Part shown: positions 1 to 11,706 of the stretch, piece by piece | Position numbering within the stretch: position 1 is the first letter of the stretch | Layout: every line of letters begins with the position of its first letter | From: Scenedesmus sp. ARA3 | Lineage: Eukaryota > Chlorophyta > Chlorophyceae > Sphaeropleales > Scenedesmaceae | DNA: 44,351 nt | NCBI GenBank assembly: GCA_004335835.1 | Contig: RWJK01000922.1 | Coordinates: forward strand, 1-44,351 | Direction of reading: 5' to 3' | Notes under the pieces: model-generated | Told to the model about the DNA's origin: nothing | The model's input: the letters and a program-made list of their open reading frames with translations, nothing else | Database searches by the model: none | Program-made: the position numbers and the translations under genes

Positions 1-482
1 TGAAAGTAGGGCGAGTGACTCACTCTCGGGTGGTAGCTTGCCTTCTCCTGTAACAAGCCTCTCCTCTGCCGATCTCAGGGTGAGTCTCCTTGAGTGACAG
101 CCTGTTTTGCTGAGTCATCTGCGACGTTCCAGATTTTCGGGTGTTCGTTGCAACGTAGTTGCCTGTGCACACCGTGTAACCCCTCTTCTTCTTCGCCGAT
201 CTCACTTATTTTATAAATTTCCAGTCTCACTCCAGGTGATAGCTTGCACACCCCTGTAACAGACCTCCCCCCCCAATAAATTCTTCTGTCTGTGCTTGGT
301 CTGTGGCTTGATTTGCAGATTATCTAGGGTAAGCCAGCAGCATGTGGCAGCGTATTCTTGGAAACGAAGCACACAAACATTCAGGAGCTGTGTTCAAGTG
401 CGTTCAAGTGCGTTCAATGGTGATATGGGAAAGTGTCCCGCTGCGCCCGTGTTAGCCTCCGCCTTTCTCTGTCTCCAACTTA
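1..482 (-). other. Kinesin intron running off the left edge
   Basis: The donor lies at 483-482 on the minus strand, and no continuation of the kinesin motor (expected LL-DSLGG motif) can be read in any frame, so this stretch is intronic. It contains several related repeat pieces ending in TGTAAC (at 49, 175 and 255), described separately, and a short poly-C run near 268-276. Confidence 0.6.
90..187 (+). repeat. Dispersed repeat, diverged copy A (kinesin intron)
   Basis: It shares TTGAGTGACAGCCTG with copy B at 22175-22189, and the conserved tail TGTAACCCCT lies at the same spacing (85 versus 84 nt). Similarity in between is patchy. Related fragments with TGTAACA tails lie at about 29-65 and 236-271, resembling each other (GGTGRTAGCTTGC, then CTGTAACA). 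Confidence 0.6.
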
Positions 483-483
483 C

Positions 484-2508
484 CTCGTAAGCTTGCTATT
501 GCGGTACGGCACATACGCCACCCCGGTCTTCTGCTGCTTGCCCAATGCATTTATGCAGTTAGCCAGTGCCAGCAAGCTCTTGTTGATGTTGGCCCCGTCC
601 CGCAGCTTCTGGCCAGCGTTGTTGGTCTCTGCAGCGCGCTCGCTGCCTGCCAGGTCGACCAGAGTCAGCTTGCCGATCAACATGTTGGCCCGGTACTGGT
701 TGCGTGGCCAGCGGCGCACAACAATCTCCAGCACCTGACCCAGGAAATTATACATTCAGATGTTTGGTCAGGGCGGCAGGTGATGGCAATGGGTTCATCA
801 ACATTGTGGAAAGCAGCACGCAAACATTTGACTCGCATGCAGTATGTGCAGCATAATACACTAAGTTGAAACATGCATGTATTATGCGTGCCAGGCTAGC
901 ACACAGCACTCCCAGCAGTGAATCACAGCCGCCCTGCCCCAGAGGGCTCTGCCACTCCGTGGTGCTGCTCACCGCATGTGACCGCGAGGATGCTGCGTTG
1001 GCGTCGGTGCTGTCCGTCTTGCGCCTGCGGTTGCCCTCCTCAAGCAGCCCCTGCACCACCAGCAGCCACACAGGTACGTACACACAATTTTGCCATCAGC
1101 GTAGTGTGTAAGCAGCTACACCTGAGTCCTTCAGCTGCAGCAAGGCATCCACGCTGCCACACTTTGTGCGTCACAATTCCCGCACTGCATAGTATCAGCA
1201 GGGCTAAGCAAAACCTGCGCATCACACGTAGCTGCTGCTGCCGCACGCTATCAACGCTCGCTTCATGAAGCACAGGCACCAACTGCCCATGCTTGCCCAG
1301 CAACAACCCAATGCAAACCAGCCGTGGTGCGCACCATGATCTCCGCCGCGCTGGTGACGGTGATGTGCTTCAGCCCCGCCACGCACACGCCAGCGTCGGG
1401 GTCCTCGCGCAGCTCCAGCGGCCCGCTGCTGCGCACCAGCAGGTCGTAGATGACCTGAGGGCAGGTGGGGCAGAGACAAGGGGCAGCAGAGATACGTGCT
1501 CTCTATGCTGCTAGCTGCTTGCATGCCATGCAATACCCACTCAATCCTCTGGTGACACACAGCGTAGCAAGGGGATTGAAGGGATGCGTTGGGCTGTACC
1601 CACAAACATGGTCTGGATGCAGCCTTGTGTTGCTGTGGCTTCTGCTGTTGCTTTGTGTGCTGCAGCCAACATTGTTGCTGCTAGCCAGGCAGGCCGCTAA
1701 GGAGTGAGCCAGCTGAAGAGGCACAGGCACTGCAGTGCCTCTCCACGCACAACAATAGCTGGCCCAGGCTGTTGCGCCATGGGGCAGCGTCATACACATT
1801 GCTGCATCAAGCTCCAGGCATCCCCAAGCGGCTGCTGGCTGCACATGGCCGCCTGTCCAGCGGCGCGACCGTAGCACCTGCTGCCCGGCTGCATCTCAAC
1901 CACCCTGCCAACGCTGCTGACGCTGATGCCGCTGCTGCTGCTGCTGCCATAGGCGGGCGCACCTCGTTGTAAACTTCCAGGTAGCTGCAGGTGACCGTGA
2001 ACTCCTCCCCAGCATCCACATTGCCCGCCTTCTCACGGAAGATCTGCCCCAGCGACAGCACCATCAGGCCCGGGTCGGCCGGGGTGCCTGACAGCAGGCA
2101 GCCAGTGGCGCACAGCAGCAGGCAGCACAGGACCAGGCATAACAGGTTGCGCGCTACTGATGATGTCTTCTATAGCCACAGCCACAGCTGCTAGTGTGAT
2201 ATGACTGTTTGCACCTGTGATGGTTGTAACAGTAAGCACAGATGCTCATTATGATCTGAGAGGGCAACGCTGCACATGTGATGTGCTGCTTGACTGCTGC
2301 TGTGAGTGCTATCAGGTGTTTCCCATCTGCCCGTCAGCCATCTGTAAGATGCAGTGCATGGTACTGCCTGCTGCTCCTTAGTATGCTGCTCTAGGACAAC
2401 TTGCGCCACTATGGCGCCACTGCGAGTGCTTCTGCAGCCGCCTGCATTGCTATGCGGCAGATGCTACTGCAAAAGCTATATTAGGGTGCACCTTGGCTGA
2501 GTAACGCC

Positions 2509-2547
<39 letters not shown>

Positions 2548-3929
2548 CCCGTTCACAGCAGCTGCTAGCCCCCACTCACCAACCATGGTGTGCGTCTTGC
2601 CAGACCCTGTGGATCCATACGCAAAGACGGTGCCATTGAGCCCCTTGGTGACGCCTGCTGCCAGCTCCTGAATGCTGCCCATGTACACGTCACTGTTGCG
2701 CGCCTGCAGCACATCCACGCACGGCAGCATGTTTCAAGGCACTGCATCGCGCACCAGGGTTGCTCTGGCACAATGGATGTGTCTGTGTTGGCACTGCTGC
2801 AAGAGCAAGTGCTCTGTTCTGCATGGAAGGACCGGCACCATGCATGCATGTGTGCTGCCCTGCAGCCATAACTTGGCGACATCACTGCTGCCAGGGCGCA
2901 GCTGCTGCTGCAGCAGCATTACTGCACCCTGTTGCCAGCCCTCTGGTGTACGCTGCTGCCGACGCTGCGCTGCAGCTGGCTGCTGCTGCTGCTGCTGCCG
3001 TCGCCGCCACCGCTACCGCCATTGCTTGCTCAAGGCTGCACACGTTCCCCAGCCACCCGGCTGTTGCACTTGCCCACTCTCTGCCGCTGCTGCTGCTGCT
3101 GCTGCATGCAGAGCCCACCTGCGTGTCGTATGCCACATCAAACGTGTAGCGCTTCTCCTTGGTCCTGTTGTGCACCTGGTCCAGGTAGTCCTTGGCCTCA
3201 TCAGGGTCCAGCACCACCACAATCTTGCTATCCATGACCCTGATGATGTCCCGCTTGCTGCTGCTGCTGCCAGCTGCCTGCTGCTCCGATTTGAGCGTGG
3301 GGCGCACACGCACTGCCACTGATAGGCTCGCCTGTGCTTTGTTGCTGGGCACCAGCACCTGCAGCCACAGCAGTGTATGGCATGGCATACTCTTTGTGTC
3401 CCGCGTTGAACAGTATGTGGTCCTTTGTATGCTGCATGCTGCATGCTGCATCTGTGTCTGTACCTGGGCTGATGCAAACTGATTAAAACAGGGTTGCACC
3501 TGCCTGCTGCAGCTCTGCCATAGCAAGGTGCTGCACCTGTCGAAGCGCTGTTACCAGCTTCCCTGAACATGCAAGCTGGCATACTGCTGCTGCTGCTGCT
3601 GCTGCTGCCATGAAGGTAAAGGGAGCTGGCTGTGCATGTTGTGCTGAGATTTTACATCTGCAGGATCTCTGCAAGCCCAGCGATTCAAAACAATTTGAAC
3701 CTCCCTCCACATGCACCCTGCGTGTGCAGCTGCTGCAATGCTGCATTGCTGCAATTGCCATTGCAGTTGGTGGTACAGCCCAACTGCTCAGAGCTCCTGC
3801 TCTGTTCTGCAACAGCTGCGGGGGTGCCATGCTCCTGCTGCGCAGCACAGCTTCAGCTGCTGCACCCACCCTGTTAAGGTTCATCAGTGTGCCCATCTTG
3901 GGAGCTGCTGGCGTCTGTGGTGTGCCCAT
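484..3929 (-). CDS. Kinesin-8-type motor protein, 3' part outside window
   Basis: ATP-driven microtubule motor. Exons in coding order: 3870-3929, 3119-3358, 2580-2703, 1963-2087, 1335-1454, 973-1050, 484-734; every junction keeps phase, giving 332 residues before the left edge. The motor is almost complete: P-loop GSTGSGKT near residue 130, switch [10 protein letters not shown] near 241, switch II DLAGSE near 276, then [16 protein letters not shown] and [10 protein letters not shown]. The last two match kinesin-8 (Kip3/KIF18/KIF19) wording best, which is the basis for the subfamily. The usual GQTGSGKT has Ser for Gln. The last exon ends in phase 2 at a GTAAGT donor, and no continuation is visible in 1-482, so the rest of the motor and the tail lie beyond the edge. 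The start is the first ATG of a 20-codon exon joined in phase 0 to the motor; this exon is the least certain part. Divergent from the PsbP gene. Confidence 0.9.
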
Positions 3930-4617
3930 GATGCTCAAGTCACTGCTGCAGCAGCTGTTGGTGGTGCACTGTTACTTTCTAGATTATGCCTGTTAAGGCC
4001 TGCAGTGCATGAGATGAGTGTACGCTGCAGTGAGCAGCGCCGGCAGCACAGCAGACATGCAAACGGCATGCATGCAGCTGCCAGGCCCCGAATCATTTGC
4101 ACATGACCAAATTGAACTCCTGTGGCCCTCATATGCTCGCCAATGCGCGCACCTCTGCCCTTGTAACCGGTAAGCAGTACACTGCTGGGTGTGCTGCTGC
4201 TCGCCTTGGGCATGTTATGAACTGCACGCTGAAAATGTTGAAATCATTATGACCAATCAGAATTCAGTAATGTGCAAGTCTTTCCGCGCCAGACTGATGA
4301 GCAGTCTGATTGGCGCCCTGGCTCTGGCGCCCTCTCTCACAGGACCTCCAACGCCAACCTTAAACGCCCACATCTACAGCCTGAATCTAAAAATATGAAT
4401 TGTACAGCGTGCACGTGCCCACCATCAGTGCCAGGCGTACGTGTCAGCCAAACATGACACTGTCATCACCCTGCTGCTGCGCTACGCTGGCCAATGCTTA
4501 GCAGATTCCTGCGTTTGAAACAAGCTGATTTGTTTATATGTACGTTGCATGATCGTGTCACACCTCCCATCATTTCCGACACAGTCACCCGACACAGCAG
4601 CAACCAGGGCACGCACA
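3930..4617. promoter_or_regulatory. Divergent promoter region, kinesin / PsbP-domain gene
   Basis: 688 bp separate the two start codons. No convincing coding sequence is present. A CCAATCAG at 4253-4260 and its reverse complement CTGATTGG at 4306-4313 look like CCAAT boxes facing opposite ways, 45 bp apart, which fits a shared promoter. No clear TATA box was seen. Function is inferred from position only. Confidence 0.4.
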
Positions 4618-6786
4618 ATGGCTCTCCTGCTCCAGAAACGTGCTGTTATTGTGCAGGCTGACCGCTCCAGCGCTCGCATGATAGTATGCGCCAGGGCGTC
4701 AGCCAGCAGGCGGGCCATTCTCACGGTGCCTGTTCTCCTGCCTCTCCTGGATGCTGCCCGAGCGCACGCTGGCGACTCAGACTACAAGAAGTTCCTCGGT
4801 GAGGGGGTAACGTGCGGTATTGATGCTGCTGACGTCTGATCACAACTCTTGGGCAGTCTCGGAGATCATGCAGTGCTTCGCATACCCCGCCGTGCATCGC
4901 AGCTGGGCCAATTCTCCAGCTTGCTCTGCTAACAGATTACACACTAGCATGTAATAGTGCCTCCTGACGGTGCTTCAGCTCAGCACCACGCAACACGCAT
5001 TGTCGTCAACGTGGCATCAGGGTGGTTGCCGCAACGCAAGTGCATTTACTTGGCAACGAGTCAGCAGCAGCTTGCTCACCTATTTTCAAATGACAGCAAG
5101 CCTCTCTGCAAGGACTCAGCCTGATGGCTTGAGCTTCGGATGCCAGGGCAGTAGTAATGCTAAGTGGGCACCTGCACCTGCAGGTGCTTCACAGATTTCA
5201 GCAGCTGCTCCAACTGCAGCACACGCTCCGCACCCCAGTGCTTCAACTAACCACCTTGACCGCTTTCCCGCTGCTGTGCAGGCTACTCTGCAGCCCCTGA
5301 CCTGTATCTGGGCTATGGGCAGAAGAACGACAACAGGGTGGCAGACCCTCCCCTGTACTCCTTCGAGTACCCCGCTGACTGGACCGAGGAGATCCCCACA
5401 AAGACAGAGAAGTCCACCATGGTGAGACGCTCTTTAAATTGCATGCAAGTGCATCTGTTTGTGCCAGGGATTCTGTTGTTGCTCTTGAATGCAGACCAGT
5501 CTGGGGGCTTTGATTCTGCGGGCTGCGTTTCAAGCTGCGGCCCGGCCTTCATCTGTGCGCGCGGCCACAGACACTACTTATTGCATTGCACATGTCTCTG
5601 CAGCAACACATCTGACTCTTTAGCTGCCTGTCACTGCGTGCGTGCCTCTGTGTCTGCTGCGCCTGCTGTTGCCAGGGCATGGATGGGCGCGTAATGCACC
5701 CCAGCACCAGGAAGGAGCTGGCCTACGTGGTGGCCCTGGGGGGTGAGCACAGCAGCGCCAAACAGCGCTCAACGCGTGCTCACTGATGCATTGCTCGTTG
5801 CACACACCGAGCAACTCCTGCTGAGGAAATCAATCCAATTACATGCTGCCTGTGGCATCAACTGTTGCTGGTTGTGCAGCTGCATGCTGCGCTCTTCTAG
5901 CATCCTGTGCTTGTCTCAGTCCCGTGCACGTCTGTCAGCTACTCAAAAGCATGCCGCACCTTCTCTCAACAGCATGCCTCACCACTGCCAACAAGTTCAC
6001 CCCCTCACAAACGGCGCTCCGCTGCCCTGCCGCACCTTGCATCACACTTTTGCACCGCTCCTTGTAACGCAGGCAAGGACTACCGTGACTCTGTGCTGAA
6101 GGATGCGCGCAGCTCCCTCATCGTGTTTGCGGGGGGTGACCCGGATCTGCGCCAGGCTGTCACTGACGGCAAGGTGGAGCAGGTGCGGCAGGTTGCACAG
6201 TAGCAGCAGCGCGCGCGCACAGCTGCGCTGCAGGCAGGTTGGGGATTTTGCGGCGTGCACAGCAGAGCTGTGCAGTGCCAGGATATTGTGTCGGCAGGTT
6301 GAGCAGGTTAATTCAACCAAGGCCCAGAACCACACATAGTGCCACCAGGAAGTTTACACAAAGACAGACTACAACACAGAGCTGAGAGCGTGACGTCTTC
6401 TGCTGAGTATGATGATTGACGCGTTGGCGTGTGGCATGTGCAGCAGCAGACACACATTAGTGTGCATTTAGCAGCAGCGGCTGCCACTGTTTCATCCGTG
6501 CACGCAGCAGCCCTTGATGCGCATCACGTTGCACTGCACACAACCAATCACTGCCATTAATCAAGTCAATCGCTTTCCATATGCGCTGCGCCCGCAGGCC
6601 ACCAAGCGCGTGAACGGCAGCGACCTGTTTGTGTTTGACATCGCCTCAGACAAGCGCCGCTACCTCAGCTCCATCGGCAAGAAGGGCGACACCGTGTTTG
6701 CGCTGGTGGTCACCGCCCCTGCGAACGCCTTTGAGCGCGACTATGCTGGGCTGAAGCACATTCAGGACACGTTCCAGCTGCTGTGA
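4618..6786 (+). CDS. PsbP-domain protein, thylakoid lumen
   Basis: Five exons: 4618-4798, 5282-5421, 5676-5742, 6073-6182, 6598-6786; 228 residues. The start is the ATG that opens the transit region. Residues 1-50 form a bipartite leader: a basic, Ser/Ala-rich stroma-targeting part, then SRRAILTVPVLLPL followed by AHAG, a twin-arginine thylakoid transfer signal with a likely cleavage site after AHA. The mature part reads YSFEYPADWTEE, then a glycine-rich middle, VFALVVTAPANAF and a C-terminal helix, the usual PsbP fold wording. PsbP and PPD proteins act in the lumen at the oxygen-evolving side or in assembly of photosystems; which PPD this is cannot be told from sequence alone. The length suits the family. 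It converges with the coiled-coil gene. Confidence 0.9.
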
Positions 6787-7987
6787 TGTGGCAGGCAGCA
6801 GCGGCGGCGGGCAGAGGTGCGGTGAGGGGTGCTGCCTCACACAATGGCCGGGCTGGCAAGCAGCGCGGCTGGCGGCAGTTGTCATGAGGCAGCCGCGTGG
6901 CAATGGTGAGGCAGCTTGTGGCTCACAGTGCTGCATGGGGAGGGGAAGGAGAGGAGCAGGTGTGGGGAAAAGCGCAATCGGCATTGGGCTTGGGCTTGGG
7001 TTTGAGCAGTGCAGAGCAGTTGATAACACTGATGTGCCGATGCCAAACCTTCTGGCAGTTGGTGGTTGCGGATCATTGCACTGGAGTTGTGAACTTGGGA
7101 GCACAGTGTGCGAGTGCTGCAGCAGGCAGTTGTTGCTGCGCTTTGCTGGTGTCTGCGAACAGCTGAAGATGAAACACCAGCTGGAACATTCGACAATATT
7201 TCTTTGAGCACGGCAGTGCCCCTTCTTTTACATGGCGGGTGAGCGCTAGTACAGCTGGCAGCATGCAAATGGAGATGTCTCCTGCAGCAAGGGGCAGCAG
7301 AAGTTTTTGAACGACAGTTTTGGATCTGTGGCGGCACGTGCACACTGCAACTTGTGTGTGGCGCGCTTTTTTGGCCAGTGCTATTTGGTTGTTCAGCTGA
7401 GCCGCATTCCAAGCTGAACAGTGATGAGGGTTGGTTGGAGGTTGACATCATAGTTGAGTCATACCGCATCACCGTGCCATGCATGACTTTTGTCCATGAG
7501 CTTTCACCCGCTACGTCCTCGTGCACCTGCTGTCAGCAACAGCAGAGCTGCTGTGGTTATCTGGAAATCATAAAGTATCGTTGCCTGAGAAGTCAGCTGA
7601 TACCAGCAGGTGTGAAAAGCATGCCGATAGCATACTGTGGTTGGAGTTATGTTGAGTTGCTTTTGGATGTCTGACCCACACGCATAGATAACCGTACCTC
7701 ACCAAACAAGAAGCACATCTCCTGCTTACTACTGTTTTTTGGGTGCAACACGAACGCTGTGTCATCAGCGCCTTGGTGTTTTCCAGCACGTCGCTTTTGC
7801 GAATGCTTCCTGGCAGCGTGTTGTGGCAGTTTGTCATGGTGGGCAAATGTGCATTCTGATGCTGACGCCTCTGCGGGCCCAGTGCACTGGGTGTTTGCTG
7901 CAGGTCACTGCAGTTGAGGAGTACCTGCTGATAGAATACCGTATCCTATGACAGCTACTACAGCTCCTTTTATACTGTTGCCAACGG

Positions 7988-7992
7988 TGTAA
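7988..7992 (+). terminator. Candidate TGTAA poly(A) signal, PsbP-domain gene
   Basis: First TGTAA downstream of the stop codon at 6784-6786, implying a 3' UTR of about 1.2 kb. A second TGTAA lies at 8265-8269. TGTAA is the usual polyadenylation signal in chlorophycean algae; its use here is inferred. Confidence 0.4.
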
Positions 7993-8312
7993 TGCAGGCT
8001 GCGGCAAAACAACAACTCCCCTGACGCACATGCATGACCGGATAGGCACGTGATGCGGCGTCATGGTGCTGCATGCAGCAGTAGACATGACGGGAATGAC
8101 AGTACGGCCCAAGTACTGCACAGTACTACAGTACGGCCCTGAGTGACTGTTTGATGCATCCTGCGGGACGTGCATGCCTGCATTATGCTTTTCAAAAGGG
8201 TGGTCCGTTCATGGCCGCATAGATGGCACTTGCTAGTCCAGCCAAAGGCATCGCTATAGTGTGTTGTAACAGGGAACTTCTAAAGTGCGAGCAACAGACT
8301 CTGTGGGATGCT

Positions 8313-8317
8313 TTACA
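8313..8317 (-). terminator. Candidate TGTAA poly(A) signal, coiled-coil gene
   Basis: TTACA on the plus strand, read as TGTAA on the minus strand, about 135 nt past the stop codon at 8450-8452. Confidence 0.4.
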
Positions 8318-8449
8318 AACAAACTACGCGCCGCCTGTCTACCTCCCATCTCAGCACCAGCAACATCATCAGCATCATCACGACCATGTCACCTATCAAT
8401 GCCGGCCAATGTACCCATGGGTGCAACAGCCGGGATGAGTCTGCATTAT

Positions 8450-10917
8450 CTAGCTCTGTGGCACCGTTGCTGCCACGTGAACATCACTGCCATCATAGCC
8501 GCCGCTGCCGGCGTGCGTGCTGGCACTGCCCCGCTGCATCAACCTCTGGGCCCTGGCCCGCACAGCAGATGCGCTCAGCTGGCACTGCCTCCAGCCTGCC
8601 GATGCGGCGCTGCGCGTCTGCTGTGCTGCCACCCTCGCGCCCAGCTTCAGCGCGGCAGCCAGCTCCTGCACTTCGTCGCGCTTGAAGCGCCATGCTGCGC
8701 CGCCAGCTGCAGCCACAAGCGTGAGCGGCACCACAGTGCACAGGCCTACCGCCAGCCACCACCTGCGCCTGCTGGGCGTGACCTGCCCCTGCTGCTCCTG
8801 CTGCTGCTCCTCCTCATCTGCCTCATCTGCTGGCTCAAAGCTGAAGCAGCGCGGGCCGTCGCCGTCACCCCACACACCAGATCGGCCGCCGCTGCTGCCT
8901 GCGTGCCGGCCTACTATCGGTGAGAAGTCTAGTGCCAGCTCTCTTGCAGGCGCAGGTGATGCACTACCGCCCCCACCTTCAGGCAGCCACAGCATGTGGC
9001 TGTTGCAGGCTGCTGCCGGCCGCCTACTGCCATGCAGCGCTGCCATGCTGATGTCTGTCAGCGCAGGGCTGGGCCACAAGCCGTGCTGCTGCTGCTGCTG
9101 CTGCTGTGGCCCAATGCCAAAGACTGGCGACATCATGGCGACCAGCTGCGGCGAGCCTGCTGCTGCTGGTGCCCGGCCCTGCTGCTGGTCCCGCTGCTTT
9201 GCCGCAGTGTCTGCAAACGTGAAGGACAGCGAGGATGCCGGCGTGCAGCTGCCGCTGCAGCTGCCGTGTGTCGTCATGCCTGTTGCTGCATCACAGCCCT
9301 GCCCCAGCTTGCTGGCTGGTGTGGTCAGCTGCAGCCGTCGCGGATTCACGCTGCCTGGCGATGCTGCGTCTGCGTTGCTGGCGCTGAACATGCTGAGCGA
9401 CTGCTGGCTGAGGGGACTGTCATCATCATCATCATCATCTGCATAACCTGCTGCTTGCAGAGGTACAGGTGTGCTGCTGTTGGGGCTGCGCTGCTGCTTG
9501 GCTGCCCCGCTGCTTCTCAAAGGGCTCAGGTATGACAGGTCAGTGCGGCGTGACCATGCAGAGCCCAGCTCAACCACAGTGCTGGCTGCGCTGCCGGGTG
9601 TTGCATTTGCTGCTGCTGCCCCTTGCGGATGGCCTGGAGGGAACAGCTCGACACACTGGCTGGTGTCCCACACAAGCTGGCTAGTGGCTGTCTGGTCCAA
9701 CTGGCGCCCTGTGGGGCTGAGCAGCAGCGATGCCTCTGTGGTTGCTGCTGAGGGGTCCTGCACCTGGCTCATCTCACCATGCAGCTGTTGTCGCTCCTGG
9801 CGTGCCTGGATGCAGTAGAGCAGTGAACAAAAGAATATGTCCAGCTGCTGCGCGTGCGAGCCACTGCTTCGGCATCATGTGCATAAGCTATGGCGGTTCT
9901 GGCATGCAGCTGTTCAGCCCGCATGGCATACATCGCATGCGTGTCAACAACATCACCGAGGGCATACATATGAAAACCAAAGCAGTGCTATGTTTCTCAC
10001 CTCCTGCACGTACTGCAGAGCTGCAGCCATCTGCTGTGCTGGGTCCTGCAGTCTATGCAGCCCAATGTAGCTGCACAGCTGGTGCAGCTGCTGCAGCAGC
10101 ACCTTGTGCTGCGTGTTGTTCTGGGCACCATCAGCTGCACCGCGAATGAGCTCAGATAGCTGCAGATTGGAAAAGAGCAGGGCAGACTTGAGTAAGGCGC
10201 AGAGCAACAAATAATGGCGGCAACTCGTCTGCAACGTCAGCCTCAGCATGTACAGCATTCAGCTGCGCTTCATGCGAACTTTGCAGCCGCAGAATCAATG
10301 CGCTGGTGGTAGCACGCAGCTGCTTGCTGCAACTCAGAATGCTCCCAGCAACTAACCTGAGCGGTGAGTGCAGCCTTGGTCACTGCTAGTGCATTTCTCT
10401 GAGCCCTCAACTCCTCCACCTGCAGCCATCCAGGCATTGATGACAGTGTATCAACAGTTTAGGCCTTTGACGTTTGCACTCATCTGAATGGAACAGCCAT
10501 CAAGCAAGCAGGCAGGAGACAGGCGAGTACACGGCTGGCAGCAGACCGGCTGGCAGCCCACCTTTCTGGCCAATGCTGTGTTGTCTGCTGCAGCCCTGGC
10601 CAGCAGCTGGCGCACATTCCTTGGTGCTGGCGACCTGTCCAACAGCTGTAGTTGCTGCTGCTTCTTGATTTCCTGCAAGGTTACCACACACGCTTAGATC
10701 CTTTTCAAAGCAGGCAAGAGGCACAGACGTTGCAAGCAGTAGCTGCAACAGCACCACGAGCACGGCAGATAGCCCTCACCAGAGTCTCTTGCAGCTGGTG
10801 GTTCAGCTCATCAATATGCAGACGCTGTGTTTCTACAAGAGCTTGGAGTCGCTGCACTTCTACACTGGTTGCTGTGCTGGGTGGTGGTTGAGCTGGCTCC
10901 TTTCGCTTCTTTGGCAT
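8450..10917 (-). CDS. Unidentified coiled-coil protein with one C-terminal membrane segment
   Basis: Five exons: 10780-10917, 10562-10672, 10357-10419, 10001-10159, 8450-9805, all joined in phase 0; 608 residues. I do not recognise the family. The N-terminus begins MPKKRKEP, a nuclear-localisation-like basic stretch. Residues about 18-170 are rich in heptad-like Leu/Gln/Glu (for example VEVQRLQALVETQRLHIDEL), suggesting coiled coil. The large last exon is low-complexity (Ser, Ala, Pro, poly-Asp, poly-Gln from a CTG tract at 9084-9106), followed by an acidic stretch and one hydrophobic segment near 505-528, flanked by SRRRWW and RFKRDE, then about 80 basic residues. That layout suggests a tail-anchored-like or type II membrane protein with the coiled coil on the cytoplasmic or nucleoplasmic side. 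A nuclear-envelope or organelle tether is one possibility, not shown. Confidence 0.72.
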
Positions 10918-11346
10918 GTTGACTATTGGTCAAAGCTATAGCTCTGGTACACTTTATGATGTTGAAAGTCACAATGAGAGATCGATTATGCAGGAGTCGC
11001 GCAAAGCGTCTCGGCAACGAAAAGACGGTGCTCCAGCCGTTGGCGATTCCGGACTGCTGTGAACTAAAAGAAGGTTCAACAGGTTCAAGACATACACACT
11101 AAATTGCCTAATTACCAAAGCAGCCTACATCAGGGCACGTCTGTCATGCCTTTTCAAAACTTTTGTAACACTCGATTTCTGATCGGTGGTCACAGCCATG
11201 AGCCATAGCCATGGACCCACAGACTGCCGCTGGGGCCTCCAGCAGCACCACATATTCTTTGCTGTGACAACTTAGTTATTTTCTCGACTTGCATTCTCAG
11301 ACCGTCGTCCTGGTGTTGTGCCCGTGGCCATCATAGCGCCCCCCCC

Positions 11347-11347
11347 N
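11347..11347. other. Single undetermined base in a poly-C run
   Basis: An N follows a run of C, marking a sequencing or assembly uncertainty. Confidence 0.95.
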
Positions 11348-11524
11348 TGGGCAGTTCGTCGTGGCTAAGCAAATCGCCATGGCTGTGGCTACTGGAGGTT
11401 GCTACTGGAGGCATACATGCATTACCGTACGCTACCATGTGTCCTTTGAATGTGCAGCTAGTGGTCATGGCTCTACAAAGCAACAGCAGCAACACCACTG
11501 CCAGTGGTGTGGCCGCCACAGTGA

Positions 11525-11541
11525 CTGGTCACGGTGACCAG
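11525..11541. repeat. Perfect palindrome, 8-bp arms
   Basis: CTGGTCAC, one G, then GTGACCAG. Perfect arms around a single base, upstream of the coiled-coil gene. It could be a dimeric transcription-factor site or a small hairpin. Confidence 0.7.
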
Positions 11542-11580
11542 CACCAGCAGCATCCGACCCCAAACCAGCGCTGAGATCCG

Positions 11581-11674
11581 CAGCAGCAGCAGCAGCAGCA
11601 GCAGCTGGTTTTTTTAGTTAGCAGCTGCCGCTGGTGCACCTGCCAACGTGCTGCTGCTGCTGCTGCTGCTGCTG
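11581..11674. repeat. (CAG)8 and (CTG)8 inverted pair
   Basis: Eight CAG units at 11581-11604 face eight CTG units at 11651-11674 across a 46-nt spacer. The two tracts are perfectly complementary over 24 nt, so either strand can fold into a long hairpin. Confidence 0.8.
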
Positions 11675-11687
11675 TCTGCAGCCTACT

Positions 11688-11706
11688 TGCCTCAGGCCCT
11701 GAGGCA
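11688..11706. repeat. Perfect palindrome, 9-bp arms
   Basis: TGCCTCAGG, one C, then CCTGAGGCA. It sits 14 bp after the CTG tract. Confidence 0.7.

Larger units (their letters stand above)
6787..8449. other. Convergent 3' UTRs / intergenic
   Basis: No exon with a recognisable product was found on either strand. The stretch holds the 3' UTR of the PsbP-domain gene (candidate poly(A) signals at 7988-7992 and 8265-8269, plus) and of the coiled-coil gene (8313-8317, minus). Open frames here lack homology-like motifs and consistent splice signals. Confidence 0.5.

Noticed and set aside
8285..9535. Long plus-strand frames opposite the coiled-coil gene
   Set aside because: They mirror the low-complexity CAG/CTG-rich coding exon on the minus strand and have no motif or splice support.
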